From contig CM026556.1 in NCBI GenBank assembly GCA_015143295.1, positions 21,700,547 to 21,764,546 on the forward strand: a stretch of 64,000 nt of DNA. Reading direction: 5' to 3'. Source of the stretch: Tetracentron sinense (Eukaryota; Streptophyta; Magnoliopsida; Trochodendrales; Trochodendraceae). The stretch's first letter is position 1; each line of letters opens with the position of its first letter. Shown piece after piece: positions 57,063 through 64,000 of this stretch. The position numbers and the translations under genes were made by a program. Under the pieces are notes generated by a model, which saw nothing but the letters and a program-made list of their open reading frames with translations, had not been told where the DNA came from and searched no databases.

Positions 57063-57449
57063 GAAACCTTAGGATAGAAGTTGCACTACGTATGCTAACA
57101 TGCACCTCCAAAGCTAATTCCAACTAAGTCGCGACAGAGTTGGTATCAGAGCCTAGGCAATAGGTTCTCTAGGGTCACGTAGAGTCTGATACCATGATTG
57201 AGACAAGGCATTAGGTCCAAGAAAAGAGTCGTCTTCCAACTATAGACTAATCATTTAGTCTTAGTCCATAACCGATTGGAACTAAACCGATCTTGTGTCT
57301 TAGCTTCACTAGGAACCGCAAGTGTATTATTATACTATGGTGTGTATATATTGATGTATGCTCGATTCTTATATGAATGCTTGATGTTGTTGAATTTCAA
57401 TGCTTAAACAATCATGGTTTCTAAGTTAAACTCGTGTTTTGCTATTGTT

Positions 57450-58640
57450 CTCAGGACTCAGTCATAAAACGTGGCATATGGGGTCGTAGACACCATACTA
57501 AGAGTAATGGATCATCTCCTCCTCTAGCAGGTAATGCACCGCCCAACTTTGCTCAGGCTTTTACTTCGATAGCTGAGACATTGGCCATGCTCGCAGCTAG
57601 GCATTCTGCAACTATACCTATTATCATGCCAGTTATGGTACCGCCACCTCCTCCCCCACATGAAGCGCAGGCGGGTATTGAGGCTTTTCGAAGGATGAGA
57701 CCTCCTATCTTCTACGACAGCATCGATCCATTGGTCACAGAGGCATGGATTATGCAGATGGAGAAGTTTTTCTATGTTTTGAGGCCGATTAAGGTGGAGA
57801 GATTTACTTGGGCTGCATTTATGATGGAAGGCGAGGCAGACCATTGGTGGAGATCCGCTATCAGAACGAGGGATTTGACCCGAGCGAGTCAGGAGTGGAC
57901 ATAGGGAGAGTTTTTAGACATCTTCTACAAGAAATATTTCTCTGTAGGAGTTAGAGTGAAGAAGGAGATGGAGTTTATTACCCTGGTGCAGGGTAATATG
58001 TCGGTGGCCGAGTACACTAAATTTTCAGAGTTGTCTCGATTTGCTCCACACATGATAGCCATGGAGGCTATGAAGGCCAAGAATTTCAAAAGTGGCCTGA
58101 AGGGTTATCTCAGATACATGGTCTCTATGTTTTGTACTGTGACTTATGCAGCGGTCTATGACAAGGCCCAGTTGGTGAAGACGAACTTGGAGGAGTTCTT
58201 CAATAGAAGGGAGATGGTTAGAGGCCAGTCTAGTAGCTCAACGCCACCTGAGAAGAGGTCCAGGACTGCCCCGTACCAGACTTCCGGGCTAGCACAACGA
58301 CAGTAGCCTCCTTTTGCATCGTAGGCTCCCTGCCTGACTACTACGCAGGCTCCTCGCTCGACCACTACTTAGGCCACTAGATATGCATCGTCTGCACCCT
58401 CTACTTTTACCTTTGAGGTTTTGTGCATACTGTGGTAGGAGACACCAGGCCAGGGATTATTAGAATCTATCAGGTGAATCTTTCCACTGTGGTGACCAGG
58501 GCCACCAGATCAGAGATTGTCCGCATAGGTAGTTTCCAACCCAATCTCAGGGGAGCAGGCCCCCATTTCGAAAGACTTCTTAGCAGGGGTCTTCCTATGC
58601 CTCTAGGCCCATACAGCGGCCTCATCAGGTGAACCAAGGT
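57450..58640 (+). pseudogene. Element A gag
   Basis: Gag core: ITETLAMLAARH-like, AGIEAFRRMRPPIFYDSIDP, AAFMMEGEADHWWRSAIRTR and VQGNMSVAEYTKFSELSRF. Linker KTNLEEFFNRREMVRGQSSS. Zinc-knuckle region at 58415-58530 (FHCGDQGHQIRDC). Same architecture as B and G. Fossil. Confidence 0.8.
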
Positions 58641-58819
58641 AGGTTCTTTGCCATGTCTGAGTAGGATGCACAAGCATCAGACGATGTTGTGCAAGGTATG
58701 CGTAAATCAAGTTGTTAAGTGGAATTTTGATGATATAATTGTACATTTGATTATATGTATCTAACATGTTACTTATACATATTGGTTTATGAGGCTATGA
58801 GTTGACATTTAATTAATTA

Positions 58820-60600
58820 TCATACACAAGTACCTTGCTGGTGAATGAATGTCTAGCCCAGGTGTTGATCGACACATGATCCACTCATTCTTTCATCTCG
58901 CCTAGCTTTACAAAGGGCTTTTCATCCGAGTCGAGTCAGTTGGAGCGTGAGTTGTCCATTTCGACTCTACTTGGCAAGTCAGTGGTTGCGGATCGAGTAT
59001 TCAGAGATTGTGTCATCCAAGTTGGGTAGCATTAGTTGAAGGACGACCTTATCATCCTGGAATTCTAAGATTTTGATGTCATCTTGGGGATGGATTGACT
59101 CTCGACTCACCACGAGCATATGGCATGTTTTGAGAAGGTGGTGAACTTCAAGTCGAATGGAGTTAAGTCGTTTCACTTTCGAGGGCTACGGATGAGAGAT
59201 ATTGTCAGCTTTGCAGCTCTAAGCCTAGCAAACCCAGAGGCACGAGACTCCTCAACTATCCCAATTGTGAGTGAGTTCCTGGAGGTGTTTCCTGAGGATT
59301 TGTCGTGGTTACCTCCACATATGGAGATAGAGTTTATTATAGAGCTTGATCTAAGCACTACTCCAATTTCTAGGGCTCCATACAGGATGGCCCCAGTAGA
59401 GCTAAGGAAATTGAAGGAGCAAATTGAGGAGTTGTAGAACCTTGGTTTTATCCGACCAAGTGTTTCACTGTGGGGAGCTCCAGTGCTCTTCGTGAAGAAG
59501 AATGATGGGTCGTTGAGGATGTGCATCGACTATAAGCAGCTGAATAAGGTCACGATCAAGAATCGTTATCCATTGCCTCGAATAGACGAATTGTTCTACT
59601 AATTGAAGGGACCGAGATTTTTCTCCAAGATTTATCTTCGATCGGGTTATTATCAGTTGAAGATCAAGGCTGAAGATGTTCCCAAAATTGCCTGTAGGAC
59701 TCGGTATGGGCACTATGAGTTCTAATCATGCCTTTTGGTCTGACAAACGCGCTGGCTACTTTTATCGATTTGATGAAATGGGTGTTCAAACCATCTCTAG
59801 ATCGGTGTGTAATTGTCTTTGTGGACGACATCCTTGTGTAATCCAGGACACGGGACGATCATGACCGAGATCTTTGACTCACGCTACAAACTCTACGAGA
59901 GCATAGCATGTATGCTAAGTTAAGTAAGTGCGGGTTCTAGTTGGAGAAAGTGGCATTCCTTGGCCACGAGGTATCAACATAGGGTATCTCAGTTGACTCC
60001 ATGAAGATTGAGACAGTAATGAACTCGGAGAGGCCTAAAAGCATTTCCAAGATACGCAGCTTTCTCGGATTGGAAGGCTACTACAGGAGATACGTTGAGG
60101 GGGTTCTCCAACTTGGCTGCACAACTCACTTATCTTACGTGGAAGAATGCTAAGTTCACTTGGAGTGATAAGTGCGAGATATGCTTCATGAGTTGAAGAA
60201 GCGACTTACTATGGCCCTCGTTCTCACAGTTCCAGTTGGGAGTGGTGGATTTGTGGTATACAATGATGTCTAGCATATCGGGCTAGGATGTGTTTTGATG
60301 CAGCATGGGAAAGTCATCGCCTATGCTTCCTGGTAGTTGGAAGATCATGAGATGAACTATCCTATGCATGACTTAGAGCTTGACGCAGTTGTGTTTGCAT
60401 TGAAGATTTAGTGGCCTTACCTTTATGGGGAGCAGTTTGATGTGTTCACGGATTACAAGAGTTTGAAATATTTTTTTCCTAAAATGATCTGAATCAGAGG
60501 CAGCGTCAGTGGGTAGAGTTCTTGAAGGACTACAAATGTGTTATCCAGTATCACCTGGATAAGGTCAACGTGGTGGCAGACGCTCTAAGTAGGAAGCCTC
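58820..60600 (+). pseudogene. Element A protease, reverse transcriptase and RNase H
   Basis: Protease region at about 58840-59200 (LVNECLAQVLIDT; DFDVILGMD). RT at about 59270-60000 ([63 protein letters not shown] around 59818-59838). RNase H at about 60080-60600 ([39 protein letters not shown] at the end). Chromovirus-type order. Fossil with many breaks. Confidence 0.8.
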
Positions 60601-60638
60601 CTGGACTCTTGGCTCGCATGACAGTATGAGAGTGGAAG

Positions 60639-62150
60639 TTGTTGAAGGATGTGTCTAAGCTTGACACCAGCTTCAACATTCCTACCTATGGGCTAGCGAT
60701 GGCTAACATTACAGTTAGGCCTTATAACCTAGACTGGATTCGAGAGCTGCAGGGTTCAGATGCCGATTTACTGGTTTACAGGGATAAGTTTGTCAGTAGT
60801 GTCAGTCAGGAGTTCTCCTTGAATGGTGATGCTATCATCACATTCAAGGGAAAGTTGTGTGTTCCCACTGATGAGAAACTCAAGCATGAGATCTTGGATG
60901 AAGCTCACCGGTCCAAGTATAATGTGCATCCTAGGGGTACGAAGATGTACCGGAACCTCAAGGGGCACTATTGATGGCGGAACATGAAGAGGGAAGTCGT
61001 AGAATATGTGTCAAGTGCTTGGTGTGCCAGCCGGTGATGGCTGAGCATCAGAGACCAGCAAGTCTTTTATAGCACCTCCCTATTCCCGAGTAGAAATGGG
61101 AGAACATCTCTATGGACTTCCTAGTTAGCTTGCCACGGACAGCAAGAAACTCCGATGCTATTTGGGCTCTATTGGACCGTTTGACGAAGTTTGCACATTT
61201 CCTTCCCTATCGGACTACGTGTAATTCGACTCAGCTTATGGCCTTGTACATCAAGGAAGTGGTTTGTTTGTATGGGGTGCTAGTGAGTATTGTGTCAGAC
61301 AGGGATCCAAGGTTTACTTCCAGGTTCTCAAAAACTTCTCAGAGTGCTATGGGTTCCCATCTGGACTTTAGTACCACATTTCATCATCAGACTGATGGGC
61401 AGACCGAGAGAGTGAACCAGATTATAGAAGACATGCTCCAAGCTTGCATGTTAGATTTTTAGGGTAGTTGTGAGGATCACTTGCTGTTGGTTGAGTTCGC
61501 CTACAACAACAATTACTAGGCGAGCATCCAGATGGCACCTTTCGAAGCCTTGTATGGGAAAAGTTTCAGGTTTCTTTTATATTGGGATGAAGTTGGTGAA
61601 AGGAAAGTGTTGGATCCCGAGTTGATCGAGCAGACCGCAGACAGGGTTAAGAACATTAAGGAGCGGTTGAAAACTGCCCAAAGTTAGGAAAAGAGCTATG
61701 CCAACTCCAGTAGGAGAGATCTTGAATTCCGGATTGGTGATTATGTGTTTGTCAAGATTTTGCCGACAAAGGGTGTTATAAGGTTTGGAAAAAGAGGCAA
61801 GCTCAACCCTAGGTATGTGGGTCTATTTGAGATCATCACTAGAGTCGGTGAGGTTACTACCGGATCGCTCTACCTAAACACATGGCCGCGGTGCACAACG
61901 TGTTCACATTTCCATGCTCCGAAAATACCTCCCGGACCCTTCGTATGTGATTTATCTTGATCCTTTGGAGATCCATGAGGATTTTACATTAGTGGAACAA
62001 CTGGCTCAGATCTTGGATTGTAGAGATCAATTTTTGCGTAACAAGACTATTCCTTTGGTCCTTTTGCGTTGGCAACATCATTCGGCCAAAGAAGCCACAT
62101 AGGATCGTGAGGATGATGTGTGGGAAAAATACCCCTATTTTTTTGAGTAG
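60639..62150 (+). pseudogene. Element A integrase and chromodomain-like tail
   Basis: H2C2 region at about 60900-61040 (DEAHRSKYNVHPRGTKMYRN). DDE core 61100-61500 (MDFLVSLPRTARNSDAIWAL; VSIVSDRDPRFTSRFSK; HHQTDGQTERVNQIIEDM). Then KLNPRYVGLFEIITRVGEV and a tail with LDCRDQFLRNKTIPLVLLRW, the chromodomain-like end of Tekay elements. Fossil. Confidence 0.8.
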
Positions 62151-62217
62151 TTTGTTTTGTTTCATGTGTTTGTATCGTCCTAATTTCGATGACGAAATTC
62201 TTGTAAGGTGGGGAGGA

Positions 62218-64000
62218 TGTAGAACCCCGACACTTTGTACATAACACTATGAATAATATGGTGAATAGTGTTCTAAATGGCCTAAAAGCCTTATGTATTT
62301 TCATGAATGGTTATTAATAATCAAGAAGGTTTTGGTTGCAACTTAAATGTTAAATATGTTATGGCATGTATTAAAGTCTCGAGGGTTATGTGATCAAAGT
62401 ATGATCCCATTTGTCAAGAAAAGCCCTCCACTTTAAGGCAAATTTAGACCATTAATAATTCAAAATTAGGACTTGTACATTAGATACAAATTTGTTCCCC
62501 TTTAAATTTCAAGGCCAACACAAGTTAAATCTTCTAAGTCCGATAAGCCAGTCAAAAGTTTTGGTCAAAACATCAAAGCAGGAAAAATAGCAAAAGTGGG
62601 GACCAATCCGGTCGACCGAACCCTAATCCGGTCGACTGACTGCCTCAATGATTTGTATGGGAAAATAATCCAGAGAGGGGGTTTTTGGCCGGTCGATGGG
62701 ATGTGGCAATCTGGTCGACTGACTTGTGCAATTTTGCCTTGTTTTGGTATTTTAAGCCATTCATTAAGGGTATAAAGGGCTTTTACAACTCCTTAGCCTA
62801 TTATACCCAAATTTCGTGGGTTAGGGTTTCACAAACCCTCTAAGGCATATTTTTAGAGATTTTGAAATAGAAAGAAGGGAAGAAGCTAGGGTTTCTCTTG
62901 GGAATCAAAGGTAAAGTAAGATTTTGCTTCTCAAAGTCCGAAGTTAGCTTCTTCAAGTCTTCTCAACCTTTCTAAAGCTCTCAACCAAAACGGATTTGGT
63001 CTTAAAAAGGTAAGTACACCCTACTAGTTAGCTTTGTTATGCACTAAGGGTAATAAATGGGTTTGTTTTGAGGTGTATGACCTTGTATGAGTAGATACTT
63101 CCTACTATTGCTTTCATTATGATCCCCATTATGAAACCATGATGTAAAGCATGTTTGTGGATAGAATTGAGTTGTGTAGCCTATATATGCATATACTAAT
63201 GTTTGAAATGAAATCACCTAAGGATGTTTGGATGTTTAAATGATTTTTAAGTTTACCATGATGTTCACAAGCACTTATACATATGTATGCATTGCATAAT
63301 CGGGTTTTCCTTAAGTTACAAGTTCCCAAGAATTTTAAAAGAGACAAATTATGATTTATACAAGCACGCACGATAAAGCCAAACTTTGGGTTGGTCAAGG
63401 ATAAGACATATCCAAGGATATGTCATATCTGGCTTCAAGAAAAGACAAGCAAGAATGATAATGTCAAACGGAAGGGTTGCTCAAGGATGTTAGTTTTTAT
63501 TTTCAAGCACGTTCAATTAAGGGTATTTACATACCTGGCTTCAAGTCGTTTTCAAGATAACTAAAATTTGGCTTCAAGCATGTGTTACAAGACAAGTATG
63601 ATTCATGCAACAACAAGACTAGATAAGAACGATTCAAACAAGACAAACACGATTCTCACACAACAAGAACAAGACAAGAACTATGTTTTAAGAACGAAAA
63701 GCATGTTTGAAAATATGAAAAACAAGTTTTAAAGTATGATTAATAAGCATGTACATGCGATTTTAAGAATGGTTTTGGCACATGGATTTACGCATCCATA
63801 TGAGTGTATTATTTTATATTGCAAGCATGTCATAATGTATATTATATTACTATTAGCTAGTAGCTTGTACACGCTGAGTGTTTCAATACTCAGTCGTACA
63901 TTTTGATGTCGACAGGTACTACCTTTGACATTTACGCATCCGTGCCATGGGTCGAAGAGGAGTATGTTTAGGATCCAGTAGGCAGTCATCCCGAGGAGGG
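62218..64000 (+). repeat. Element A 3' LTR, running off the right edge
   Basis: Preceded by polypurine GGTGGGGAGGA. It starts TGTAGAACCCCGACACTTTG, as at 24658. It holds the palindrome cluster at 62603-62725, AAAGGTAAGTACACC (about 63007), the conserved hairpin at 63874-63893, and the beginning of the small frame at 63906. The end lies beyond 64000. Confidence 0.85.
62603..62725 (+). promoter_or_regulatory. U3 palindrome cluster, element A 3' LTR
   Basis: AATCCGGTCGACCGAA, AATCCGGTCGACTGAC, GGCCGGTCGATGG and ATCTGGTCGACTGAC around the core TTTGTATGGGAAAATAATCC, then AGAGAGGGGG. The palindrome flavour (CCGGTCGACCGG) is shared with element G; the core is shared with C, D and F. Confidence 0.6.

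Larger units (their letters stand above)
46131..57127 (-). mobile_element. Nearly full-length L1-type LINE at the LTR/primer-site junction of A
   Basis: Left edge: poly-A tail (11 T on the plus strand, 46131-46141) after GTCGCGACAAAG. Right edge: GTCGCGACAGAG at 57128-57139. This 12-bp duplication with one mismatch covers the end of the A LTR. Without D the LINE is about 5.9 kb: 65-bp 5' leader, ORF1 (57062 leftward), ORF2 with endonuclease, RT, zinc-binding domain and RNase H, and a 3' UTR with a 37-bp tandem repeat. ORF2 is in about nine open blocks separated by stops and shifts, so the LINE is dead. Solo LTR D lies inside ORF1. Confidence 0.9.
24658..64000 (+). mobile_element. Element A: Tekay/Del-like Ty3/gypsy element, host of the nest; right end outside the window
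   Basis: The 5' LTR begins TGTAGAACCCCGACAC at 24658 and is split by element B. It resumes at 44712 (after the duplicated TTCAC) and ends GGTCGCGACA at 46127, where a LINE is inserted. The interior is 57137-62217: primer site TTGGTATCAGAGCC, gag, protease, RT, RNase H, integrase, chromodomain-like tail and polypurine tract GGTGGGGAGGA. The 3' LTR starts at 62218 and leaves the window. The two LTRs differ at roughly 8% of sites over the first 170 bp by eye, so A is a few million years old and older than B. It is broken in well over ten places. Confidence 0.85.

Noticed and set aside
1-64000. tRNA, rRNA, organellar or bacterial gene content
   Set aside because: No cloverleaf, rRNA-like or organellar gene sequence was noticed; primer-site matches to tRNA-Met are only the short stretches used by LTR elements.

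Overview
This is plant nuclear DNA, most likely from an angiosperm and probably a eudicot. The evidence is Tekay/Del-like and Athila-like Ty3/gypsy elements, SIRE-like Ty1/copia elements, L1-type LINEs with a DUF4283-like ORF1 and a terminal RNase H, a Tourist-like MITE, a CACTA end and a Helitron end. I found no convincing host gene, tRNA or rRNA. The window is a repeat graveyard built mostly by nested insertion. The species cannot be told from the sequence.

Layout, left to right. 0-5 kb: the 5' end of a copia element running off the left edge, a Helitron-type terminus at 827, a complete MITE (1260-1728) with TTA duplications, a stretch with many TTTGGTT-like motifs, and a truncated LINE (3540-4915). 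4.9-11.6 kb: a fragment related to a 'putative plant transposon protein', then a minus-strand Tekay-like element carrying only gag (5879-10544), which sits beside an old copia LTR. 11.6-16.7 kb: two tandem arrays of one TTAACC-containing repeat family in opposite orientation, a CACTA 3' end, and a recent 272-bp tandem duplication. 16.7-22.9 kb: a LINE scrap, an Athila-like element and a copia LTR piece, all on the minus strand.

22.9-64 kb is one nest. A LINE (22861-24657) was entered by Tekay-like element A (24658 to beyond 64000). The 5' LTR of A holds element B (24832-44711, TTCAC duplication). B holds solo LTR C (27414-35163), which holds the young gag-only copia element F (28748-34678, ATGAT duplication). 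B also holds a 3-kb inverted-repeat element H (38009-41014). At the LTR/primer-site junction of A a nearly full-length LINE inserted (46131-57127, 12-bp duplication, poly-A tail). Its ORF1 was split by solo LTR D (51192-56317, AAGAG), and D was split by solo LTR E (52773-55655, AAGTT). The order of events can be read from the target duplications.

The most interesting signals are in the LTRs. First, a module of short palindromes around a TTTGTATGGG...TTTTCCAGAGAG core is shared by different Ty3/gypsy LTR subfamilies and by the unrelated copia element F. Second, a small reading frame with a conserved PFD-C-PW-EEEY peptide lies near the 3' end of every Tekay-like LTR here, behind a conserved hairpin and splice-like signals. 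Third, one LTR carries six tandem hairpins whose stems vary in a compensatory way. Fourth, element H looks like two outward-facing LTR-plus-leader units in inverted orientation.
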